DNA of 64,000 bases. It comes from Fasciola hepatica (lineage: Eukaryota > Platyhelminthes > Trematoda > Plagiorchiida > Fasciolidae). Location: contig CANUEZ040000179.1 of NCBI GenBank assembly GCA_948099385.1, positions 10,496,001 to 10,560,000 on the forward strand, read 5' to 3'. Made by a program: the position numbers and the translations under genes. The notes under the pieces are model-generated. The model was not told where the DNA came from. It did no database searches and saw only the letters and a program-made list of their open reading frames with translations. Shown here one piece after another: positions 35,081 to 45,480 of the stretch; the first letter of the stretch is position 1; every line of letters starts with the position of its first letter.

Positions 35081-35985
35081 TGGTGCTTCCTGTTTCTTTC
35101 TCCTCTGCCTCCTTTCCGTTTCATCTGCAGTAAAATGATCTGATTGGTCGTGTCTCACCCGTATCTTAGGTCATTGCTTATATCTCCTATTCCGCATATT
35201 GCTCGCCACAGGTACTTTCTGTGCACCTTTCAGTCTGGTCTGCTTTTCCGTGTTACACCGATTGCAAAGTCAACGTCACGTCATGATGTTTACTTACGGT
35301 TCCAAATCGTTTGATCTGCCATTACTCTATTCCTCTGGTCCGTCACTGCATGTCGCACCCGCAATCATCTAATAATCTAGCGCGTTCTTACTAGTGCTCT
35401 TCGATACTGTCCTTCATCTTCCCTCTTCTGTGGACTGCTCCTTGCCGTCGTCATCACTTTTGTGCTTCTACATTCCTTTTTTCTCTCTTTTGGGCCGCCA
35501 TGTTCATCTGTCATAAAGGTAACTCGCCACGGTATTCCAAAGGTAATTCTACAACCATCTGATATAACCTTTCCTGCCCCTCCCAGTGGCTGATAATTTC
35601 TTTCTGGGACCCCATTGTCTTTGCTCCTGCTCCTCTTGTATATATACATATACTTGCACGTATACGTATATGTGCATTCGCTCTGCATCCTGCAGTTCCT
35701 CACCGGCCACTTCTCTTGCTATCATCCCGCCGACCGTCATGATATGAGTCCATCCCTTCTACATCTGTGCCTCACATCTACCGAATCCAGTTCTCCTGAA
35801 TCAATTTTATCATCCAATCCATCCTCTACTTCTTGCACTGCTCGCTCCCTGTTTTACGATGAGCTTTGTGTCCTGTCCACCGACCATCTATTGCAGAGTA
35901 CCAAAGCTTCGTTGGTATCTAAGCCCTTGCAGGGCATCTCCCTCTTATCTCCATCGCCCCCGATTTGCAGCCTTTCTCATGTATA
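35081..35985 (-). repeat. Right arm of the 905-bp inverted duplication
   Basis: Reverse complement of 33436-34340, so it reads as R1 in plus orientation. Beyond 35985 the sequence (GTATAGATGGGTATAGATGG) departs from the left arm flank and soon becomes minus-strand R1 copy e. Identical 108-codon frames in the two arms (33718-34044 plus, 35377-35703 minus) are a by-product of the duplication, not a conserved gene. Confidence 0.9.
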
Positions 35986-36493
35986 GATGGGTATAGATGG
36001 GAGATGTGTGGAATATCAATGCACGCACATGGAGGGAGTTTGAGTCAACCCAGAGATGGATTCGGTTGTGCCCGGCAAATTTGAAACTCAAGTTCATATG
36101 GAGCAGCTTGCTCAGCCAAGTAGAGAAGAATAGAACCTGGGAGTTTTACACGAGGAGGACTGGAAATCGGCGTGAGAAACTATCGTTCGAGAAACGATGA
36201 AGAAAAGAGGAAAAAGGAACAGAATAAAGAAAGAACAAAAAATTGAGTTGTATGGCTGGAGACTAGGTAGCCATGAGCTATGCGTTATTGTAATAAACAG
36301 ATGGTGTCAATTTGAAAACAGAGAGCTAGCAATGTAAGACGTAAAGAGTGAGTCAGATGGGAGGAATGCCACGGAAGGATCGAAATACGGTAAATACGGG
36401 GCACGGATATAGGCGAAATTGACCCATATCATGAGGGGCGGCGGCATGGTGGAAAGAGAACTGGCCGGCAAAGAACTGCAGGAGGCAGAGAAG

Positions 36494-36526
<33 letters not shown>

Positions 36527-38320
36527 CAGGAGCAAATAGTAGTGAAGGGAAGGAACACGGAAGTAGCAGTGCTTGGAAAAAACATGTAGGGTTGGGTCAG
36601 ATGTTGCAGATTTAACTTGGATAAACCCCGATTAATTTGTCTGTGACAGGCAGACATGAGGAATCAACAGCAAGAGAGAACCAACTTTGGAAGCGCAGAA
36701 GGGATGGCTGAGAGGAGAAGTTGATAAACGAGGGATATAAAGGAGGGTATCGACTAACACAGGTAAGAGTGGATTTAACAGTGTGATTATTTCGGGTACG
36801 ACATGCGGTGACGGTCGAACATGGGTGAAACGCTAGCAAATGGACGGACATTATGCAGCAAGATGGCCGTGAAAAATGCTGGAGAAAGCAGATCGAATGG
36901 AAGCACGGGGTGGCTGGGGAGTTGTAAAAGGTCAGTGGGGGAGGGTTACTTGGAGGTTAGAATAACTGTAGTGGAAAGATGCATCAGTTGGGACAGTAAA
37001 TAACATGGGAGAGAAATAAGGAAGGGGAGGATCAGAAAGATCAGGTAATAGCAGATCACATGGTTTGAAACTGTAGGTGGGAGTGATGACGTTACGATGA
37101 CTTTACACTGGGTGGAACGAGGAAAAGCGGCGCAGCGTCTAAGGTGCAATGAAAATGCCTGTGGCGAGCAGTGTACGAAGCAGACGAAAAGAAAGCCAGG
37201 TAAGAAATGACAATTAGTTTGTTTCACTGCAGATGACACAGGATGAAGACCGAGACTAAGAAAAGTACCCGGACCGGAAAGCCTGTGGTGGAACAAAAAT
37301 GCACGAGAAATAGTTGTGCGTCGGAGTTGGGAGGATAGAACTGGAGAGTTGCACGCTTGCAGGCCATAACACAAGCGGATTGAGCCAGAAGTTGCTAATC
37401 AGGACACTGTCTAAGAGGGAGATCAACGGGGGAATTACAGATTCAGACACGGGAAATATAAAGGTGGTGAAAATATAATAAATTTGGCCGTAAAATTATG
37501 CAAAGGTTGTAACGGCGAGTTCTTTTATGATGATTGGTCACGGTTACGGATATGCCTGGTACTTAATGGTGGGAGGTATAAGATGGACAAAAAACGGTAT
37601 CGCAAAATGGTAGCCGTTGAGGTGTGCGATCAATGAGCTTCGTATGTATGTGGAGATACCAAGTGAATGCTGATTAGGAGCTGATAAGTTGAAATGGGTG
37701 GAAAAGGAAATATTTCTGGCTTGGGCAGAGTAGAATGGGTAGGGCGAGAGTGACATCGTGCAGTGAGAGAAGACAGAATAGGTAGGTGTGTATGCAGAGG
37801 TAGAACGACACGGAAAGGAAGCGATAAGAGTGCTGACAAGAACGATAGATGTGCAAATCGTGGCGGAAGAATGGTAGGATCATGCGGTCCGCAACCGACG
37901 GTGATGAATGCGGTAGGGCGAGGAGAGTTGGAGCGAGCAATCTGCAACCAGTTCTAGTGAGCGGGGCTGACCGCGCGCTGGACACCCAGTTTGAAAAACA
38001 CTTTGTGAAGTGAACACAAGAGGCGTGATACACTAGCCGAATTGCGCTCACACATTGTTGCAGACGGCCTGCACACCCGATGTGGGCCGGCCAAAAAGGA
38101 GGATCTGACCGCGCCCCGCACCGTTGGGATTGGCGTGAGTGATCATTGATGGTTGTACAGAGGGCTTAGACACCGCCATAACGGTGTATGATCCAGGACC
38201 AACCAGTCAGGTTGTGGGAACTTGGACGGCAGAGCCAACGGGAACAGCGAGTGGTAGACGGCCATACAGCATTATTATCCAGGAGCACCAGCCAGGGAGA
38301 TGATCAGTACATTGCCCGAG
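35986..38320 (-). mobile_element. R1 repeat, copy e, minus strand
   Basis: The 5' region lies at 38310-38130, matching 3650-3850 of copy a through segments such as the complement of TACCACTCGCTGTT. The GC-rich head follows at 38130-37920, then the body, and the TA microsatellite at 36494-36521 with the CTGCAGTTCTTTGCCGGCC-type marker next to it. It carries an extra block (about 36817-37035) shared with copy f but absent from copies a and d. The 3' hairpin and TTA tail are missing; the copy is cut at about 35986 where the inverted duplicate begins. Confidence 0.7.
36494..36521. repeat. AT dinucleotide microsatellite, 14 units, inside R1 copy e
   Basis: An uninterrupted (AT)14 run at the conserved TA-rich position of R1. 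Confidence 0.95.
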
Positions 38321-38889
38321 CTGGTTGACCGGTATTGAGGAGCACTGGGAAGGTAAATGAGGTGGAGAAAGACAGTCTGGGTATGGCACAGCCGAAGATC
38401 AACGGTTAACGGAACGAAAAACAAAAGTGAAGCATGGGTTCATCGATGCAGCATGAAATTACGGAGGAAACTTAGCCGGGGGATAGTGTGAGAGCAGAAT
38501 CGGTGGCGTCATAACGGCATGTTGAATTCAGTTAGTGCCTCACGCTGAGTGAGAGGAATGAGACTAGATTTTCCAGTTCAAAATCGTGGATGTAGTGATG
38601 GAATTATATGTGGTCGGACCTGGTGTGGAAAAGAGGCAACGTAAGCAAAAGGATATCAAGGAGAGTCTAGCTAATGCCCATTCAGTTGCTATAGAGCGGG
38701 AGGCAGAAAAGAAGAGGAGACTTTGAAGGAGCGAGGCATACATGGATCGGTGAATAGATGAGGATCCGTACAAAAATCCAGAATGGCTGAACAGAGTACT
38801 ATAGAGAATGGCGAAGTAGATGGACCTCGATTAGAAGACGGACTAAGGCAAAGCTGGGGCTATGGCTCGTGAGGCTGAAATATGAAACG
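38321..38889. other. Unassigned region, possibly R1 5' flank
   Basis: I see no coding motif or structure. The left part could be a 5' extension of R1 copy e, because similarity with the region left of copy a fades gradually rather than stopping sharply. Confidence 0.3.
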
Positions 38890-39570
38890 GTGGTTTTTGG
38901 ACAACCGACAGCCGTAAGATTCTGGACTGTCATGCGCAGGCATGGGCTCCCTATTGTCACAAGGTTAAGGAGTGCTTGGATGGATTGCAGTTACTTGCAA
39001 CTAGAAATGCCATCGGTCAGAGGGGTAAATCTGACGTCCAGAGTTTAGTTGATCCTAATCTCTTCTCTCTAGACGGGTATGGACGCCGCGTTGATCTAAT
39101 CAAAGTGCTCAAGATTATCAAGGGTCAGTCAGGTATAAACATGGGCGGTTTGGTCCATTCTGTCCCTGAGTGCGGCACCAGGGGACAAAATCTTATGCTG
39201 CAGAGGGCACAATCAAGGTTGGACATATGAGCTAAGTCCTTTACAAGCAGGGTTGTACCTATTTGGAAGAGACTCTCGGAGGATGCTGTTGGATGCAGCA
39301 ATGTACGAACTTTCAAGAAGGCCCGAGATCCACGCTGGAACACAACATTCCCAGAGCTAGCTGTATGAACGAGGGATGGGGTAGTGAGCTCCTTGTATGT
39401 TTGTCAACGAACTTGCCTGTGGAGGTGATACTGCCTCGCAAATTCTGCTCTTTAGAAAAAGAATTCCACGAGCGAAGTTGGGAGCTACGGAAACCCGTTG
39501 ACAACACAACGATCTGGAGGCTGGATTGGTCGTGGCCACTTTCATCCTGTGGAAACTGAACCGAACTGAA
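38890..39570 (+). pseudogene. LINE-A RT C-terminal end and 3' UTR
   Basis: The reading at 38976-39230 is connection-region sequence (DPNLFSLDGYGRRVDLIKVL, then GLVHSVPECGTRG). After a stop it continues with FTSRVVPIWKRLSEDAV and FKKARDPRWNTTFPELAV, the conserved C terminus of CR1-like ORF2. The 3' UTR runs to a CTGAACCGAACTGAA tail. From 39240 to 39570 it is almost identical (two mismatches by eye) to 49713-50046, although sequence immediately upstream has diverged. Confidence 0.8.
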
Positions 39571-39746
39571 GGCAGCTGAAAGCCCCACCACCGAAGAATC
39601 TGTTTACCCATTAGCCCCCTAATATCTCCAGATCTCGGCTCCTCCAGGACATTCTTTCTACCCACAACTCTCCCTCTCCCTCCTTCCTAAACCTAAAATC
39701 AGTTGTCTCTGGCGATTCTGCAACTATTCTTGATCACGTGCCCAAG
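39571..39746 (+). pseudogene. LINE-B 5' fragment holding an uninterrupted Pao2 target site
   Basis: This matches 50047-50061 joined to 57365-57530 across the Pao2 insertion: CTGAAAGCCCCACCACC at about 39577 is continuous here but split by Pao2 there. The shared reading (SVYPLAP, LLPKPKISCLWRFCN) is the region just before the LINE-B endonuclease. The fragment ends where the TAA tail of R1 copy f begins at 39747. Confidence 0.85.
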
Positions 39747-41336
39747 TAATAATAATAATAATAATAGTGTATTTCGGAGATACCCGAGGCATGTCAAGTG
39801 CATGATCAGCTTTTACAAACGGTGGAACGAACAGACGAAATTCTTCAAAATGTAGAAGTTTACATGGCAGAAGTAGGATGAGAGAGGCTTAGAAGGGGGA
39901 GTAAAATGGGATGAAATTACGGCAAGTGTATGAACACCAAAGGTAATGTAGCGAGTTTAAATGAACCCATGGTTGGATTCTAATAGGCACCCGTTGAGTA
40001 TGAATGTCGACGTCAGGTGGAGGGTCTGACTGGTCCGTGTGGGGGTAACTGAAAGTTGACTGATGTACATAGGAGAGGCTAGAAATCGGCATAAAATACT
40101 GCGGTGGCGGGAGACGATGGAGAAAAATGTGAGGTGCACTGAAAAGGATTGGATAGCAACGAAGCTTTGGCACTCCGCAATAGGTGGTAGGCGAAAAGGG
40201 CACAAAATTCATTGTAAATCAGGGAGCGAGCAACATAAGACGTAAAAGGTGGATCAGATAAAATAAATGGTCCATAAGAATTGGATACAGTAGATGTGCA
40301 GCACACACGTAGAGGGAACGGATGCATATCACGGAGGTCAGCGGGATGATAGCAAGAGAGTTGGCCTGTCAGGAACTGCGTGATACAGAGCAAATGCATA
40401 CATACATATGTGCGCATGTCTATATATATATATATATATGTATTCACATAAAAGAGGAGCCGGAGCAATAAAAATAGAGTCCTAGAAATAAATTATCAGT
40501 TATTAGGAGGGGCAGGCGAGGTTAGATCGAATGGTTGTAGAATTGACTTTGGAATATCCTGGTGAATTATCTTTATGACAGGTGGACTTGGCAGATCAAC
40601 AGAGACAGTGGAGAATGCGGAAGCACAGAAAAGACGACTGAGGAGCAATTCAAAAAAGGGGGATGAGGGAAAGTATCGAAGAGAACAGGCAAGAATGGAT
40701 CTAATAATCTGATTTATGTAGGTGAGACATGTGGTGTCGGTCAAGAATGGGAGAAGCATTAATAAATGGGCTTACATTATTCAGAGGGGAAATGGCGGCG
40801 ATGGTGATGGCTAAGCAGCGCAGATCGGTTGTTTATACGAAGTTGAGAATGTTATCTGGGAGGTGAAACTGTCCGTGGTGCAAGATGCAGCAGCTGCGAC
40901 GACAAACAGCGTGGGAGAGAGATGAGCAAGAGGGGTACATGAGGGTTCAAGTATTGGCAGATCATACGGGCTGAAACTGTGAGTGATAATTATGACGAAG
41001 CAATGATTCTGCGTTGGGTGGCAAGTGAAAAGCAAAACGGTATGAAAGGCACGCATAAAATTCCCTTGGCAGTCAATAGGCGAAACGGGAGATGGGAGCA
41101 CTGGCCGAAAAAAACAGGTGAGACAACCAATAAGATCATCTTATTGCAGGTGGAACACAGAAAAGGCCGAGAAGAAAGAACTTCCGGGCAGGAAAACCGG
41201 TGGAAGCAAATAACGCATGAACAATGGATGCGCGTCGGAGTTGGGGGCATGGAATTTGGGAGCCCCTGTATCTGCTGGCGATTTTACGAGTGGATTCAAC
41301 TGAAAGATACTAATCGAAGCAATGCCAACTGGAAGG
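39747..41336 (-). mobile_element. R1 repeat, copy f, 3' portion
   Basis: It begins with the (TAA)n tail at 39747-39766, then the hairpin complement (TTTCGGAGATACCCGA, 39772-39787), the TA microsatellite at 40421-40439 and the extra block at about 40741-40945 shared with copy e. It stops at the left end of Pao1. The remaining 5' part of the same copy is at 48041-48790, so Pao1 inserted into it. Confidence 0.8.
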
Positions 41337-41720
41337 TGTAAAGTACGTGCGTGAAAGTCCTCCCTAGTCGTTGTCATATACTTGTATCGTTGAGACTATG
41401 CTCTTTATCTCATTGACCCTCGAACAAGTACAACATGCATCAATCGCCACACTTCAACATTTGTCTACATTTTGCCCACGTGAAGTGGCATAATTCTGAT
41501 TCGAACTTTGACTGCCGTGATGGTGGTACCTGACATTGACCTTTGTTGAACTCTGGTCCTCGTTGCTAGACGTTGTGGCCGTACGGTTGAGGTTTGTACG
41601 TATTTATATGCGTATAACGTGTTAATCCAGTGCCGTGGAAACTACGAATCAATCTTGTTCCGGTTTTGGGATTCGTTTTGAGTTAGCTACGCGTTACCCA
41701 CGGTCGGCATAATCGTTACA
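41337..41720 (+). repeat. Pao1 5' LTR
   Basis: 384 bp, from TGTAAAGTACGTGCGTG to AATCGTTACA. A TATTTATATGCG stretch near 41600 could be a TATA-type promoter element. The core (41355-41643) differs from the 3' LTR at one position by eye, but the first 20 and last 40 bases differ much more, and a 34-bp segment near 41650-41685 is absent from the 3' LTR. ATACTCAGCT immediately follows and is shared with Pao2. Confidence 0.9.
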
Positions 41721-42640
41721 ATACTCAGCTAGGAACCTCTACGAGGAAGTCAATTGGAAAGGCCAAGAAGAGGACAAAGGCAAACCGAAGCTGGACAGGA
41801 AGTAACCCGGCAAGTCCCTGGGGTATTTTTGGGTGATACTGATTCCTTAGGTATTTCCAGGTCTGCTAGTCCTGTCAGTGCAACTTCATGTGCTTCAGTC
41901 AATGGTATAGAATTTAAAAATGATGATATATATGGACCGAGGATTGTGGAATTGGAAACCCAGCTCAGACAGGCTAGGGAAGAAGCTGAATCATCCAGGA
42001 AATAGCAACTTAGAAGGCTGGAGCACGAGATGATCTCGGAGACCTCGGAGCATGCGACCATTTAGCCTAGAAATTCCGTGGAAAGTTTGAAGCCGACCTG
42101 TGCCAGTGCAACCCACGCTACTGACTTACCAAAGGTGGGATTGTCCTCCTTAAACGGTAGAGCAGAACAGTGCTGCGAGTTCATTAAACAATACAAGAAC
42201 TTTGTGTAGAGGAGAGTATCCGATCCGGGACAGAGATTCCTGTACCTACCACATTACTGTCGTGGAAGAGGCAGGAAAGCAATCGACGGAAGCTGTATGC
42301 TGGATCCTGAAGATGGTTACATTTGGGCACGTGGAACCTTGAAAGACCTATTTGGGCAACCACTTAAGGTCGCCCGGAATTTGATCGATGTTGTACTATC
42401 AGAGGCAAGACGTTCCAAAGGCACGTCAAGCCCTTTAGTCAGTCTGGTGATAAAAGTGTAGAACAGCAGAATAGCTCTTAATCGCCTTGATTGTCGATTG
42501 GACCTGAAAGCACTTCACACATTGGAGACCATGGTGCGCAGTTTACCCACAGAACTGCAGAGTAGATGGGCCGGGGAAGCTGAGGGGATCAGTAGATTTC
42601 GGGCGGGGAACTACGTTTGAAGACCTGACTCAGTTTATAG
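41721..42640 (+). pseudogene. Pao1 gag
   Basis: All readable pieces lie in one frame, broken by in-frame stops at about 42003, 42063, 42208, 42458 and 42617. An N-terminal coiled-coil-like segment (IVELETQLRQAREEAESSRK) precedes the conserved gag core: FIKQYKNFV, RFLYLPHYCRGRGRKAI, then GTLKDLFGQPLKVARNLID. The Pao2 gag has the same series (RLLYLTHYCRGRAREAM). This matches the DUF1759-type gag of BEL/Pao elements. The first in-frame ATG I can support is at 41754. Confidence 0.8.
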
Positions 42641-43770
42641 ACTGTCACGCCCGAATAACAAACAGTCGTTCCGGTCAACTAGTGCGCGAGACCAGCAAAT
42701 TACCTACGATTGCCACGACGCTAACCTGGGCCAGGGAACCAAGTAGGGGCCAACCATGGGCAAACACACACGCATCATTTCGCGAAGGTGAAGACTTTCC
42801 GGTGTGTAAATTTTGTGAGGCGCCTCATTGCACAGCGGAATGCCTTCGCTTCGGCGACGTAAACGTCGACGAAAGATGAGAAATGGCTAAAGGACTTGGT
42901 TCGTGCTTTGTCTGTCTCAGCGATTCAAATCGAGCTGTGGTGTGCCGAACGAAACCCAGTTGTAATCAGGATGGATGCCATGGGAAGCACTGTTGCCTAC
43001 TACACAAATCCCAGAAATTGAGTGTCAAAGGAACTCCGGAGCCAAGTGTAGTCTGCTCAATTTTTCGCTCCACTAACAAGCCCATTCGCCTAAGAGTAAT
43101 CGCAGTCAGCGTAGAGACCACAGTTGGGGTTATAAGAGTGTTGGCCTTCGTAGATGGTGGCTCGGATACTACTCTAGTAAGGAAGGAGTTCGCAGAGAGA
43201 TGTGGGATAAGAGGGAATCAATATTCACTAGCTGTGGGCACAGTGAGCGGCACCGAAGTCATCCAGTCGACCAAACTGCACCTACAACTCGTTTCCCTGA
43301 TCAGCAAGGATAGAGCAGAAAATGTAGAAGCACTGACCATAAAAGATCTGCCACTGACAACACCTCAGTCAGTGCAATCGATTCTGAGTCAGTGGCCGCA
43401 TCCCGAAGGAGTTACCATCAAGGAGTGACAGAATAACGAAATTGATCTGCTGATCGGTCGTAATATACCGGAAGCGCACTGGGCCCTGAATCAAAAAATA
43501 GGAAGCCGCAAGGCAGCCTATGCAGTATGCACAATATTTGGCTGGACTTTACATGGTAGTACAGATGGAAGATGCGGCAAACAAAACCAAATCAATTGCA
43601 CTTCGGCGGAACCGGCGAACATTGAACACGCATTCCAACAGCTGTGTAACGCCGAATTTGCTGACCTAGCCATTCATAGAGATACCCCATCACGCGAAGA
43701 TAGGTCGGCTTTGAAAATGGTAGCCGAGAGCGCCAATTATGTAATAGATCGTTTTAAAGTTCCTGTCCCG
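42641..43770 (+). pseudogene. Pao1 zinc knuckles and aspartic protease
   Basis: One frame with a TGA at 42877 and another at 43426. A C-x2-C-x3-H-x4-C knuckle (CKFCEAPHCTAEC, near 42820) and a Cys/His-rich segment (CFVCLS, then HGKHCCLLH) precede the protease. The protease active site reads AFVDGGSDTTLV (about 43145-43180). The catalytic Asp is present but DSG has become DGG; Pao2 keeps DSG. Downstream IDLLIGRNIPEAHWAL and AYAVCTIFGWTLHG are the usual link between protease and RT in this superfamily. Confidence 0.85.
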
Positions 43771-45480
43771 TGAAGACCCAACATGAAACCTGTGCCAAAC
43801 AGCCGAGAAATGGCTCTGAAACGATTATGCTTCCTCTAAACCAGGCTAATTCGAGGACCACAATTAAGGATAGAATACACGCGAGCCGTGCAACACAACA
43901 TAGACTTGGGTTATATACAAAGAGTGGGCACAATTGTAATCAGCGCGAATTTGAAGTGGCAACTACCCCATCACCCGGTCGTGAACCCAAAGAAGCCGGG
44001 GAAGGTCAGGGTGGTTTTCGACGGCGCCGCGAAATTTCGCCTCGTGTCACTCAACGACCATATACCACAGGGCCCGGACCGGACAACACCACCAGTAGAG
44101 GTTTTATGTCGTTTTCGGCTAGGAAAAGTGGCCGTCTCTGCGGATATACGTGGAATGTTTCTGCAGGTGCAGATGCCCGTTGGAGATAGGGATGCCTTTC
44201 GTTTTCTCTGGTGGCTTGAAAGTGATGCAAATCGTGCACCAGACGAGTACAGGCTGACGGTGCAACCCTTTGGGATGGCGCCATCCTCCTTATATGCTAA
44301 CTTCTCCCTTCGGGAAACCCTCAAACGTTTCGGCGGCACCAGCAATCTGTTAGGAAGAGCTATGGACCGCTCCTACGTAGACGATTTTCTGTGTTCCTTT
44401 GGCGACCCCAAATACTGCTATTCTATATTTGACCGAACTGATCACTACCCTAAAGGCCGGAGGATCCAATCTCGCTAAATGGACCTCAGACGGCCAGGAG
44501 GCGCTCTACTTTTTCCCGAAGTCCGAGAAAATGGAGTGCGCAAGAGAGCTTTCGGGATCCTCTTCACAAGTGGAGCGCATGCTTGGTCTTTAATGGGAAC
44601 CCGAAGGTGATGAATTCCTATTCACTCTGGACCTACCCAGACGACCAGCCACACGGAGAGGAATCCTATCATCAGTCTCAAACCTCTATGATCCCCTAGG
44701 TGTTGTTTCGCCATGGTTGTTACCGGGAGAGTGCTTGCTGCAATCGCTGTGCCAGAGAGGGACAGGTTGGGACGAACCTCTACAGGACGACGACGATAAG
44801 CTATGGCACGACCGGTTGCACAGCATAGACCACTTTGGTGAGATCAAAATACAAAGATGCTTGACAGGAACCAAGTGTACAAACGATGCTCAACTACATT
44901 TGTTCTCTGACGCAACAGAACTAGTCTACGGGATAGTGGCCTACGGCTGCTGGGTAGACGAAAATGGTGGGCGGCACAGCCAGATACTATTCGCAAAGGC
45001 GAGAGTGGCTCCACTGAAAACGGTGTCGATTCCAAGACTGGAGCTGACGGCAGCGGTACTGGCCGTGAAAGCCGCGACTCTGATTAGAAGATGCCTCGAT
45101 CGGATAAACTGGGAACCAAACTTTTGGACGGACTCATTCAAGGCACTTTATTAAATAAACAACGTTACCTCTCGCTTTAACACTTTCGTGGCCAACAGAC
45201 TCGCCGTAATCCATGAGTAGGCTAAGACCGATCAATGGCACCATGTACAATCCGCCAGTAGCCCGGCCTACTTCTTCCCGAGAGGCCTAAATACACTGGA
45301 TTGGCTGTGGATGTGGACAATGGGACCGGACTTCCTAGCTGCATCTAAAGCGATGTGGACAACGCCATTATTACCTAAGGCTGGTGATGGCAATGTCGAG
45401 ACCAAAAGACTGATACTGGCCACAAACTGCACGGGAAGCGTAAGCCTAATAGAAAAACTGTGCCACTTCCCCGACTGGAT
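43771..45480 (+). pseudogene. Pao1 reverse transcriptase and RNase H
   Basis: The RT runs in the protease frame from the TGA at 43771 to about 44420: KVRVVFDGAAKFRLVSLND, VSADIRGMFLQVQMP (palm motif A), FGMAPSSLYANF and the catalytic SYVDDFLCSF (near 44370-44400). A frameshift near 44420 moves reading to a second frame with SNLYDPLGVVSPWLLPG (about 44675-44730). The RNase H core follows: HLFSDATELVYGIVAYG, IPRLELTAAVLAVKAA and FWTDS (about 45120). Stops lie at 44591 and 45152. The catalytic aspartates of RT (YVDD) and RNase H (FSDA, WTDS) are present, so inactivation is by nonsense and frameshift mutations. Confidence 0.9.

Noticed and set aside
33718..35703. Two identical 108-codon ORFs (33718-34044 plus and 35377-35703 minus) as a duplicated gene
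   Set aside because: They are the same DNA in the two arms of the inverted duplication, not open in other R1 copies, and the protein is simple-sequence translation of R1.
33436..35985. The inverted repeat as terminal inverted repeats of a DNA transposon
   Set aside because: The arms are internal R1 sequence, the spacer is more R1 and encodes no transposase, and no target duplication is visible outside the arms.
39747..39766. TAA repeats as a CRISPR-like or stand-alone tandem array
   Set aside because: They are the short tail of an R1 copy; similar tails end the copies at 6091, 7525 and 33123.
41721..41730. ATACTCAGCT after the BEL/Pao 5' LTRs as a standard tRNA primer binding site
   Set aside because: It is conserved between Pao1 and Pao2 but does not begin with the usual TGG complementary to a tRNA CCA end, and I could not match it to a specific tRNA.
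41754..42061. Minus-strand ORF at 41750-42061 opposite the Pao1 gag
   Set aside because: It is a shadow of the gag frame with no independent motif.
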